Source: Streptococcus cristatus AS 1.3089 (GTDB taxonomy: Bacteria; Bacillota; Bacilli; Lactobacillales; Streptococcaceae). Taken from it: a stretch of DNA of 64,000 nt. Position numbers and translations under genes: made by a program. Shown piece by piece: positions 56,678-64,000 of the stretch. Numbering within the stretch: the first letter of the stretch is position 1; every line of letters starts with the position of its first letter. The stretch lies in assembly GCF_000385925.1 (NCBI RefSeq), contig NC_021175.1, positions 1,900,213 through 1,964,212 of the forward strand, in the 5' to 3' direction. Below the pieces are notes generated by a model. That model did no database searches. It had not been told where the DNA came from and worked only from the letters and a program-made list of their open reading frames with translations.

Positions 56678-57397
56678 CTAGGCACCTCCATTCATAAAGA
56701 GCTGAGAGCCATAGGTCTTCTGCATATTTTCTTTGGTGAAGGTGCTCTCAGTTGATCCGAAAGCGACGACTTTTTTGTTAAGTAGCAAGACTTGATCAAA
56801 ATAAGCGACCACCTTGCTCAAGTCATGGTGGACAATCAAAATCGTCTTCCCGTCTTTTCTTAGCTGGCGGAGGGTCGCCATAATAATCTCTTCACTGACC
56901 GAGTCAATCCCAACAAAAGGCTCATCTAGGAAAATATAGTCCGCCTCCTGAACCAAGCAACGGGCAATCAAGACCCGTTGAAATTGCCCACCAGACAACT
57001 GGCTAATCTGCCGCTCAGCAAAATCTTCTAAACCAACGATTTTCAAAGCCCGAGCAACCTTTTCCCAGTCAGACGCTTTGAGGCGTTGAAAGAGCTTGAT
57101 CTTCGGATACAAGCCCAGAGACACACACTCCTTGACCTTGATGGGAAAATTATAATCAATGTGAATTTTCTGCTCTACATAAGCAATCTTGCTTAATTCT
57201 TGCTTCATGGGTTTTCTGTCCAGAAAGGTCTGCCCCTCACTCTCAACAATTCCTAACATACCTTTTATGAGAGTTGACTTTCCAGCCCCGTTTGGTCCGA
57301 TAATCCCTGTGATAGTCGGTCCTTTTATGGTTAAAGAAGATGGTTCTAAGGCCAGCTGTCCTTGATAACTGACACTTAAATTTTTCATTTCAATCAT
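56678..57397 (-). CDS. ssaA: Manganese ABC transporter ATP-binding protein SsaA
   Basis: 239 residues. Walker [10 protein letters not shown] (about 34-42), Q-loop YVEQK, signature LSGGQFQRV, Walker B YIFLDEPF and switch VHHD. Powers Mn(II) import with SsaC and SsaB. ATG at 57397 with AGAGGTG upstream. First gene of the operon, behind a metalloregulator palindrome. Confidence 0.94.
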   Translation of the reverse strand: MIEMKNLSVSYQGQLALEPSSLTIKGPTITGIIGPNGAGKSTLIKGMLGIVESEGQTFLDRKPMKQELSKIAYVEQKIHIDYNFPIKVKECVSLGLYPKIKLFQRLKASDWEKVARALKIVGLEDFAERQISQLSGGQFQRVLIARCLVQEADYIFLDEPFVGIDSVSEEIIMATLRQLRKDGKTILIVHHDLSKVVAYFDQVLLLNKKVVAFGSTESTFTKENMQKTYGSQLFMNGGA

Positions 57398-57417
57398 TGT
57401 TACACCTCTTTTGTTTT

Positions 57418-57455
57418 AATATACATTAAAATGAAAATTAAGTCAAGTTAATTTT
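57418..57455 (-). promoter_or_regulatory. ssa promoter with SsaR/ScaR-type manganese operator
   Basis: AAAATTAAGTCAAGTTAATTTT at 57434-57455 is a palindrome matching the ScaR/PsaR-group (DtxR family) site. TTGACT (57446-57441) inside it, 17 bases, TATATT (57423-57418). The Mn-loaded repressor would cover the -35. Confidence 0.85.
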
Positions 57456-57545
57456 TGAAAAATCCTTGAAATCAATATAGGAAATATTTGAAAAAAGGAG
57501 CTAATTTTGATAAGGTTATATCAAAAGTATGAAAGTGAGAACAAG

Positions 57546-59438
57546 ATGACACGTTTACAAGATGATTTTTATGATGCCATTAATGGTGAATGGGCCAAAA
57601 CAGCGGTTATCCCAGATGATAAGCCCGTAACCGGCGGCTTCACAGATCTGTCCGATGAGATTGAAAAGCTGATGCTCTCCACTACTGATCAATGGCTACG
57701 GGGTGAGGAAGTTCCTGATGATACTATTTTGCAAAACTTTATCAAGTACCATCGTTTAACTGCCGACTATGACAAGCGGGAAGAACTCGGTGTCAAGCCT
57801 GTTTTACCTTTGATTGCGGAATACCAAGCACTCAACTCCTTTGCAGAATTTACCACAAAGATTGCCGAGTTTGAGCTGGCTGGCAAGCCCAATTTCTTTC
57901 CTTTTGGTGTAGCGCCTGACTTTATGGACGCCCGTATCAATGTCCTCTGGGCAGATGCGCCGGGTACTATTCTTCCAGACACAACCTACTATGCCGATGG
58001 GCATCCTCAAAAGGATAAACTTTTGAAAAAATGGCGCGAATCTTCCGAAGCCTTGCTGCAAAAATTCGAATTTTCAGCAGAAGAAATCCAAGATTTGCTG
58101 GATAAGGTTTTAGAACTGGATGCTCGAATTGCCAAAGTCGTTCTGTCACGGGAGGAAAGCTCAGAATATGCCAAGCTTTACCACCCTTACAAGTGGGAAG
58201 ACTTCAAAGCCTTAGCACCGAATCTACCTTTAGATGCTATCTTCACCCAACTCATCGGGCAAATTCCTGACCAGATTATCGTACCAGAGGAGCGTTTCTG
58301 GCAGGCTGCCGACCAATTTTACTGTGAAGATGCTTGGCCTCTGCTCAAGGCCGTGCTTATCTTTAACGCTATCGCGTCAGCTGAAGCTTATTTGACTGAC
58401 GAAATCCGTGTCCTAGCAGGCGCTTATCGTCGCGCCCTATCTGGAACACCTCAAGCTCAAAACAAGAAAAAAGCTGCCTTTTACCTAGCTCAAGCGCCTT
58501 TCAATCAAGCCATCGGGCTCTGGTATGCTGGACAGAAATTCTCCCCTGAAGCCAAGGCCGATGTCGAGCAAAAAGTAGCCAACATGATCCAAGTCTACAA
58601 GGAGCGACTCGCAAGCAATGACTGGCTGACACCAGAAACTCGGGACAAGGCTATTGTCAAACTCAATGTCATCAAGCCTTATATCGGCTACCCAGAGGAG
58701 CTGCCTGAGCGCTACGCAGACAAGATTGTTGATGAAAATCTTAGTCTCTTTGAAAATGCCCAAAAGCTTCGACAAGTGGAAATCAAGCATGGTTGGAGCA
58801 AGTGGAACCAGCCAGTGGATTACAAAGAATGGGGAATGCCAGCCCATATGGTCAATGCCTACTACAATCCTCAGAAAAACCTGATTGTCTTTCCAGCGGC
58901 TATCCTGCAGGCGCCTTTCTACGACCTGCACCAGTCTTCTTCAGCCAATTATGGCGGTATCGGAGCGGTTATTGCTCATGAAATTTCTCATGCTTTTGAT
59001 ACCAACGGCGCTTCCTTTGATGAAAACGGCAGCCTCAACAACTGGTGGACAGAGCATGACTACCAAGCCTTTACTGAGCGGACTCAGAAAGTCATCGACC
59101 AGTTTGAAGGTCTAGATTCCTATGGTGCCAAGGTCAATGGCAAGCTGACCGTTTCAGAAAACGTAGCGGACTTGGGCGGTATTGCAGCAGCTCTAGAAGC
59201 AGCCAAGAAAGAAGCTGACTTCTCTGCGGAGGAATTCTTCACTAACTTTGCCCGCATCTGGCGAATGAAGGGACGCGAAGAGTATATGAAGCTCTTGGCA
59301 AGTGTTGATGTCCATGCGCCCGCTAAACTTCGGACCAATGTACAGCTGCCTAACTTTGACGACTTCTTTACGACCTTTGATGTCCAAGAAGGAGACGGCA
59401 TGTGGCGGAACCCAGAAGAGCGCGTGGTGATTTGGTAA
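57546..59438 (+). CDS. pepO: Endopeptidase PepO (M13 neprilysin-like)
   Basis: 630 residues. Zinc motif HEISH (His478, Glu479, His482) and the second glutamate in ENVADLGG about 60 residues on; NAYYNPQKNLIVFPAAILQ before it. Cleaves peptides; in related species it is also a secreted, host-protein-binding factor without a signal peptide, and none is seen here. ATG at 57546 matches the family N-terminus (MTRLQDDFYDAINGEW). A TTG at 57507, in frame, has the better ribosome site (AAGGAG), so a 13-residue longer form is possible. Confidence 0.93.
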   Translation: MTRLQDDFYDAINGEWAKTAVIPDDKPVTGGFTDLSDEIEKLMLSTTDQWLRGEEVPDDTILQNFIKYHRLTADYDKREELGVKPVLPLIAEYQALNSFAEFTTKIAEFELAGKPNFFPFGVAPDFMDARINVLWADAPGTILPDTTYYADGHPQKDKLLKKWRESSEALLQKFEFSAEEIQDLLDKVLELDARIAKVVLSREESSEYAKLYHPYKWEDFKALAPNLPLDAIFTQLIGQIPDQIIVPEERFWQAADQFYCEDAWPLLKAVLIFNAIASAEAYLTDEIRVLAGAYRRALSGTPQAQNKKKAAFYLAQAPFNQAIGLWYAGQKFSPEAKADVEQKVANMIQVYKERLASNDWLTPETRDKAIVKLNVIKPYIGYPEELPERYADKIVDENLSLFENAQKLRQVEIKHGWSKWNQPVDYKEWGMPAHMVNAYYNPQKNLIVFPAAILQAPFYDLHQSSSANYGGIGAVIAHEISHAFDTNGASFDENGSLNNWWTEHDYQAFTERTQKVIDQFEGLDSYGAKVNGKLTVSENVADLGGIAAALEAAKKEADFSAEEFFTNFARIWRMKGREEYMKLLASVDVHAPAKLRTNVQLPNFDDFFTTFDVQEGDGMWRNPEERVVIW

Positions 59439-59464
59439 GGGACTTCAATAATATTTCATCAAAC

Positions 59465-59511
59465 AAAAAACCTGCTCAGGAAGGCATTAGAGCCTTCCCG
59501 AACAGGTTTTT
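59465..59511. terminator. Bidirectional terminator between pepO and the channel gene
   Basis: AAAAACCTG...GGAAGGC pairs with GCCTTCC...CAGGTTTTT, two helices with an internal loop, between convergent genes. Confidence 0.85.
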
Positions 59512-60174
59512 ATAGTTCTTTGATTTCTTTCATATAGCCGGCTGTGATGATACCAGCAGGCAGAGCGACAATGGCGATTCCTAAAAAGGAAGAAATCATG
59601 GTAATAATTTTTCCAGTCGTTGAAACTGCATAAATATAGCCATAACCAACTGTCGTCAGGGAAATGGTTGCCCAGTAGAGGGCGTCAAAAAAATTAGGAA
59701 ATGTACTGGGCTCGACATTAAAAATGATAAGGGCAGAGATAAAGATATAGCCAAGAGCCAAAAGACCCACGATAATCAAACTGTCCTTCTGCTTTTTTAG
59801 GACATTGGTCAATATTTGAATATTTTTAGAATAGCGAATAAACTTAAAGAGCCGCAAACTATTATTTAACAAAAAGAGAGAAGGCAAAATGCAGAGCAAA
59901 TCAGCCAGCGCCATAAAGGTGAGAGGATAAAGTAGAAAAGAAAGCTTTCCTTTTTCCAATTTATAATCAGCCGTTAGAAGCCGAAGAATGTGGTCAATAA
60001 TAAAATAACCGTTGACACAAAACCCAACCACACGAAGATTCCTGTGTGACTTTTTGTGGTCAGGGGGATCAGGCTGACAATAATCGTCAGGAACATAAAG
60101 ACATCATAGGCTTTTTCAATCGTATTTTCCTTTTGATGGGGCTCAATAATCTGAAATAAAGTCTTCCTTGTCAT
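59510..60174 (-). pseudogene. Voltage-gated-type potassium channel gene, one-base frameshift
   Basis: The start (MTRKTLFQIIEPHQKENTIEKAYDV, ATG at 60174, GGTGAGG upstream) is in one frame and the rest in another. Adding one base at the A4 run 60002-60005 joins ...GFVSTVI to FIIDHILRLLTADY and gives about 221 residues: six membrane helices, a weak S4 (LFKFIRYSKN), and the potassium filter TTVGYG with pore helix before it. As it stands the first frame ends after about 66 codons. Either a real mutation or a sequence error. Intact members conduct K+ and set membrane potential. Confidence 0.75.
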
Positions 60175-60354
60175 CCTCAACCTCACCTTTTTAAACTTGC
60201 TTTAATTCTATCTGTTTCTAAAAATAAGTCAAGGTCGATCAGTAAAGATTTTCTTCATTCTCCTTCGTCGGTTGCTTTCAAAATCCCTTGAAAATGGTAT
60301 AATAGATAGAAACGTGTCTAGAACACGGAAAAGATCGTTGGAGAGTAAATGATT

Positions 60355-62856
60355 ATGGCAACTTACAATCACAAAGAAATCGAGCCTAAGTGGCAGAAAT
60401 ACTGGGCTGAGCACCATACATTCAAGACAGGTACGGACAAGGACAAGCCTAACTTTTATGCGCTGGACATGTTTCCTTATCCATCAGGAGCTGGTTTGCA
60501 CGTAGGACACCCCGAAGGCTACACAGCGACGGATATCCTCAGCCGCTACAAGCGCGCGCAAGGCTATAATGTCCTTCACCCAATGGGCTGGGATGCCTTT
60601 GGTCTGCCGGCTGAGCAGTACGCTATGGATACAGGGAATGACCCAGCTGACTTTACAGCAGAAAACATCGCCAACTTCAAACGCCAAATCAATGCGCTTG
60701 GTTTTTCTTATGACTGGGACCGGGAAGTCAATACAACAGATCCTAACTACTACAAGTGGACCCAGTGGATTTTCACCAAGCTTTATGAAAAAGGTCTGGC
60801 TTATGAAGCTGAAGTGCCAGTAAACTGGGTTGAAGAGCTGGGAACGGCTATCGCCAATGAGGAAGTTCTGCCAGACGGAACATCTGAGCGCGGGGGCTAT
60901 CCAGTTGTCCGCAAGCCTATGCGCCAGTGGATGCTGAAAATTACAGCTTATGCAGAACGTTTGCTCAATGACTTAGAGGAGCTGGACTGGCCAGAGTCTA
61001 TCAAGGATATGCAGCGCAACTGGATTGGCAAGTCAACCGGTGCCAATGTAACCTTCAAGATTAAAGGTACAGACAAGGACTTTACCGTCTTTACGACTCG
61101 TCCGGACACTCTTTTTGGTGCGACCTATGCTGTTTTGGCTCCAGAGCATGCTCTCGTTGATGCCATTACAAGTGCAGAACAAGCCCAAGCAGTTGCAGAC
61201 TACAAACACGCAGCCAGCCTTAAATCCGACCTAGCTCGGACTGATCTAGCTAAGGAGAAGACCGGTGTCTGGACAGGAGCTTATGCCATCAATCCTGTCA
61301 ATGGCAAGGAAATCCCAATCTGGATTGCCGACTATGTGCTTGCAAGCTACGGAACAGGGGCTATCATGGCCGTTCCTGCGCACGATGAGCGCGACTGGGA
61401 GTTTGCTAAGCAGTTTGATTTGGAGATTATTCCAGTTCTAGAGGGTGGCAATGTTGCTGAAGCTGCTTATACAGAAGACGGTCCGCATATTAACTCTGGC
61501 TTCCTAGATGGCTTGGACAAGGCTGCCGCGATTGAGAAGATGGTTGCTTGGCTGGAAGCAGAAGGTGTCGGAAATGAAAAAGTCACCTATCGCCTGCGCG
61601 ACTGGCTCTTTAGCCGTCAGCGCTACTGGGGTGAGCCGATTCCAATCATTCATTGGGAAGACGGGACTTCAACAGCTGTTCCTGAAAATGAATTGCCGCT
61701 TGTCCTGCCTGTAACCAAGGATATCCGTCCGTCTGGTACCGGTGAAAGCCCTCTGGCCAATCTGACTGACTGGCTGGAAGTGACTCGGGAAGATGGTGTC
61801 AAAGGACGCCGCGAAACCAACACCATGCCTCAATGGGCTGGTTCCAGCTGGTATTACCTGCGTTACATTGACCCCCACAACAATGAGAAATTAGCAGACG
61901 AAGAGCTGCTCAAGGCATGGCTGCCAGTTGACATTTACATCGGTGGCGCAGAGCATGCCGTGCTCCATCTTCTCTATGCTCGCTTCTGGCATAAATTCCT
62001 CTATGATCTTGGAGTGGTGCCAACCAAGGAGCCTTTCCAAAAACTCTTTAACCAAGGGATGATTCTGGGTACTAGCTACCGTGACCACCGTGGAGCTCTT
62101 GTAGCGACAGACAAGGTGGAAAAACGAGATGGTTCTTTCTTCAACATCGAAACGGGAGAAGAACTGGAGCAAGCACCTGCCAAGATGTCTAAGTCTCTGA
62201 AAAATGTGGTCAACCCTGACGATGTAGTAAAGCAATACGGTGCTGATACCCTTCGTGTCTATGAAATGTTCATGGGACCGCTGGATGCTTCCATCGCTTG
62301 GTCAGAAGAAGGTCTGGAAGGTAGCCGCAAGTTCCTGGATCGGGTTTATCGTCTCCTTAACTCTAAGGAGCTGGTCTCTGAAAATAGCGGAGCTTTGGAC
62401 AAGGTCTACCATGAAACAGTCAAGGCTGTCACAGAGCAGATTGAGGATCTCAAGTTCAACACAGCCATTGCCCAGCTCATGATCTTTGTCAATGCAGCCA
62501 ACAAGGAAGAAAAACTCTATGTCGAATATGCCAAAGGTTTCATTCAATTGCTGGCACCTTTTGCACCGCACTTGGCTGAAGAACTCTGGCAGGCAGTTGC
62601 CCAAACAGACGAGAGCATCTCCTATGTAGCTTGGCCAACTTATGACGAAAGCAAGCTGGTTGAAGCAGAAGTCGAAATCGTCGTTCAAATCAAGGGTAAG
62701 GTTCGTGCTAAGTTAGTTGTAGCCAAGAACCTGAGCCGTGAGGAACTGCAAGAAATCGCTCTGGCAGATGAGAAAATCAAGTCTGAAATCGCCGGCAAAG
62801 AAGTCGTTAAAGTCATTACTGTACCGAATAAACTGGTTAATATCGTGGTGAAATAA
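60355..62856 (+). CDS. leuS: Leucyl-tRNA synthetase
   Basis: 833 residues. Class I motifs HVGH (in [11 protein letters not shown], about residue 48) and KMSKS ([10 protein letters not shown]), editing domain [12 protein letters not shown] and catalytic-site [13 protein letters not shown]. Charges tRNA-Leu. Two in-frame ATGs at 60349 and 60355; the second gives the usual length, while GGAGAG upstream can serve either. TATAAT at about 60297; a short CGTGT/ACACG hairpin lies in the leader. No T-box seen. Confidence 0.96.
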   Translation: MATYNHKEIEPKWQKYWAEHHTFKTGTDKDKPNFYALDMFPYPSGAGLHVGHPEGYTATDILSRYKRAQGYNVLHPMGWDAFGLPAEQYAMDTGNDPADFTAENIANFKRQINALGFSYDWDREVNTTDPNYYKWTQWIFTKLYEKGLAYEAEVPVNWVEELGTAIANEEVLPDGTSERGGYPVVRKPMRQWMLKITAYAERLLNDLEELDWPESIKDMQRNWIGKSTGANVTFKIKGTDKDFTVFTTRPDTLFGATYAVLAPEHALVDAITSAEQAQAVADYKHAASLKSDLARTDLAKEKTGVWTGAYAINPVNGKEIPIWIADYVLASYGTGAIMAVPAHDERDWEFAKQFDLEIIPVLEGGNVAEAAYTEDGPHINSGFLDGLDKAAAIEKMVAWLEAEGVGNEKVTYRLRDWLFSRQRYWGEPIPIIHWEDGTSTAVPENELPLVLPVTKDIRPSGTGESPLANLTDWLEVTREDGVKGRRETNTMPQWAGSSWYYLRYIDPHNNEKLADEELLKAWLPVDIYIGGAEHAVLHLLYARFWHKFLYDLGVVPTKEPFQKLFNQGMILGTSYRDHRGALVATDKVEKRDGSFFNIETGEELEQAPAKMSKSLKNVVNPDDVVKQYGADTLRVYEMFMGPLDASIAWSEEGLEGSRKFLDRVYRLLNSKELVSENSGALDKVYHETVKAVTEQIEDLKFNTAIAQLMIFVNAANKEEKLYVEYAKGFIQLLAPFAPHLAEELWQAVAQTDESISYVAWPTYDESKLVEAEVEIVVQIKGKVRAKLVVAKNLSREELQEIALADEKIKSEIAGKEVVKVITVPNKLVNIVVK

Positions 62857-62891
62857 TTAGTTTGTTACAGCATTATAATAAATTTAGAAAG

Positions 62892-62916
62892 GAGTCGTTT
62901 GAAACGGCTCTTTTTT
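62892..62916 (+). terminator. Terminator of leuS
   Basis: GAGTCGT/ACGGCTC (one G-U), 5-base loop, T6. Confidence 0.75.
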
Positions 62917-62969
62917 CAATACTTTTCTTCTCTTAAATAGTAGAACTTTTCTCATTTTTCGATTTTCTC

Positions 62970-63006
62970 TTGTATTAGTTCTAGGTTTTATTTATAATGA
63001 TTATAA
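62970..63006 (+). promoter_or_regulatory. Promoter and perfect PerR/Fur-type box of the VIT1 gene
   Basis: TTGTAT (62970-62975), 17 bases, TATAAT (62993-62998). TTATAATGATTATAA at 62992-63006 is a full match to the PerR consensus TTATAATNATTATAA and overlaps the -10 and start point. The palindrome extends further with A/T bases on each side. Confidence 0.75.
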
Positions 63007-63033
63007 ATAAAAAGAAAAGAGAAAAGTTTCAGA

Positions 63034-63723
63034 ATGGAAGAACATAAGATTGACAAAAATTTTAGCGGACGCCTGAATATTTTGCGGGCTGGGGTTTTGG
63101 GAGCCAACGATGGCATTATTTCTATCGCAGGGGTGGTCATCGGGGTGGCCAGTGCAACGGAAGATATTTGGATTATCTTTCTATCTGGTCTGGCTGCTGT
63201 CTTTGCTGGCGCCTTTTCTATGGCAGGCGGAGAGTATGTATCCGTCTCCACTCAGAAGGACACTGAGGAGGCTGCAGTGGCTAGAGAGCGAGAACTCTTG
63301 GAAAAGAATCCCCATATTGCCAAACAGTCCCTCTATGCCTCCTACGTCCAAAATGGTGAGTGCGAGACTTCTGCCCAACTCTTGACCAATCGCGCCTTCT
63401 TGCAGGATCCGCTCAAGGCCTTGGTGGAGGAAAAGTACGGCATTGAGGTCGAAGAGTTCACTAATCCTTGGCATGCAGCTATATCCAGCTTTCTAGCCTT
63501 TGCCATAGGTGCAATTTTCCCTATGCTGACCATCGTTCTTCTTCCAGCTGCCTATCGGATTCCAGCAACCGTCCTTGTTGTAGCTCTTTCTCTCTTGGGA
63601 ACCGGCTATACCAGTGCAAAATTGGGACAGGCACCCATTAAAAATGCCATGATCCGTAATCTCACTATCGGGCTTTTGACCATGACTGTCACCTATCTTG
63701 TAGGCCAATTCTTCTCAATTTAA
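63034..63723 (+). CDS. VIT1/CCC1 family metal transporter
   Basis: 229 residues, five membrane helices: RAGVLGANDGIISIAGVVIG, LAAVFAGAFSMAGGEYVSVSTQ (both VIT signatures), then a cytoplasmic acidic segment, and three C-terminal helices. Family members move Fe(II) or Mn(II) into vacuoles or out of bacteria. ATG at 63034, weak ribosome site. The PerR-type box upstream suggests control by peroxide or metal; direction and metal are inferred. Confidence 0.88.
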   Translation: MEEHKIDKNFSGRLNILRAGVLGANDGIISIAGVVIGVASATEDIWIIFLSGLAAVFAGAFSMAGGEYVSVSTQKDTEEAAVARERELLEKNPHIAKQSLYASYVQNGECETSAQLLTNRAFLQDPLKALVEEKYGIEVEEFTNPWHAAISSFLAFAIGAIFPMLTIVLLPAAYRIPATVLVVALSLLGTGYTSAKLGQAPIKNAMIRNLTIGLLTMTVTYLVGQFFSI

Positions 63724-63750
63724 AAGAAGAACTATTCAGGCCAGCACAAT

Positions 63751-63789
63751 AAAAAGATTGAAAAGAAATAATTTCTCTTCAATCTTTTT
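63751..63789. terminator. Bidirectional terminator between the VIT1 gene and tsf
   Basis: AAAAAGATTGAA/TTCAATCTTTTT, extended by AGAAAT/ATTTCT, between convergent genes. Confidence 0.85.
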
Positions 63790-63805
63790 CTATTTTAGAC
63801 TTAGA

Positions 63806-64000
63806 TTAGTTTTGGCCAAGAGCAGCTGCCATTGTTGCTGCAACTTCTGATTCGAAGTCGTTAGCTGCTTTTTCAATACCTTCACCAACTTCAAAGCGAA
63901 CAAACTCAACTACTGAAGCATTCACTGATTCAAGGTAGGCTTCAACTGTCTTGCTGTCATCCATGATGTACACTTGGGCAAGAAGTGTGTAAGCTTGGTC
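63806..64000 (-). CDS. tsf: Elongation factor Ts, C-terminal end (runs off window)
   Basis: Last 64 residues: [20 protein letters not shown]..., then [25 protein letters not shown] and end AALGQN. This is the C-terminal dimerisation part of EF-Ts, the nucleotide exchange factor for EF-Tu. The start lies beyond base 64000. Confidence 0.93.
   Translation of the reverse strand, partial: DQAYTLLAQVYIMDDSKTVEAYLESVNASVVEFVRFEVGEGIEKAANDFESEVAATMAAALGQN

Noticed and set aside
58485..58931. 148-codon antisense ORF in pepO
   Set aside because: Shadow of a conserved coding region; no start signals.
60187..60348. T-box leader for leuS
   Set aside because: Only about 45 bases lie between the likely transcript start and the ATG; no specifier stem or T-box sequence.

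Overview
The window looks like chromosome from a sanguinis/mitis-group streptococcus, most like Streptococcus sanguinis or S. gordonii. This rests on gene content rather than a search: the tpx-ssaB-ssaC-ssaA-pepO manganese block, a fused gshAB, a groESL operon with CIRCE, the Gls24 alkaline-shock operon, two CiaR-dependent csRNAs, a ComX-type box before the dut-radA operon, a short SRP RNA next to tadA, and 6S RNA next to tRNA-Lys. Codon use and strong AGGAGG-type ribosome sites are firmicute-like.

Layout. 1-4.9 kb: N-terminal end of a zinc alcohol dehydrogenase; a gene-free stretch with a CcpA-type promoter; the Gls24/AmaP/GlsB envelope-stress operon; a divergent Mga/RofA-like regulator. 4.9-14.9 kb: a two-gene ABC system without its binding protein, carbonic anhydrase, an AIM24 protein, the dut-phosphatase-radA operon, csRNA 1, and rRNA/L11 methyltransferases with NUDIX and GNAT genes. 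15-19.6 kb: a KAP-like P-loop NTPase broken by two one-base frameshifts, DUF3013, rarA, 6S RNA and tRNA-Lys(CTT). 19.6-26 kb: an A+T-rich accessory region that starts with a small integrative element (integrase, DUF3173, Rep_trans initiator, structured non-coding DNA, XRE repressor) and continues with DUF308 and LtrA membrane proteins, GNAT and gene relics. 26-37.5 kb: groESL, a heterodimeric ABC exporter, gpsA, galU, rhomboid, 5-FCL and lysine/peptidoglycan diaminopimelate genes.

37.7-42 kb holds four consecutive genes for single-pass membrane proteins. They form two paralogous pairs, each with two repeated BLIP/SmpA-like extracytoplasmic modules. I do not recognise a described function, and this is the best candidate for an undescribed system. 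42-49 kb: pgi with a cre site, a short-repeat array, SRP RNA, tadA, csRNA 2, a lone ABC exporter, a HAD phosphatase and purA. 49-64 kb: gshAB, xpaC-telA, tpx, the ssa manganese transporter with its metalloregulator palindrome, pepO, a frameshifted potassium channel, leuS, a VIT1/CCC1 metal transporter behind a perfect PerR-type box, and the 3' end of tsf.

Recurring themes are redox and metal homeostasis (ssaBCA, tpx, gshAB, VIT1), envelope stress (Gls24 operon, CiaR csRNAs, rhomboid) and competence (ComX-type boxes, radA). Three copies of a ~170 bp intergenic repeat sit at gene ends. All family calls come from reading motifs; no database search was run.
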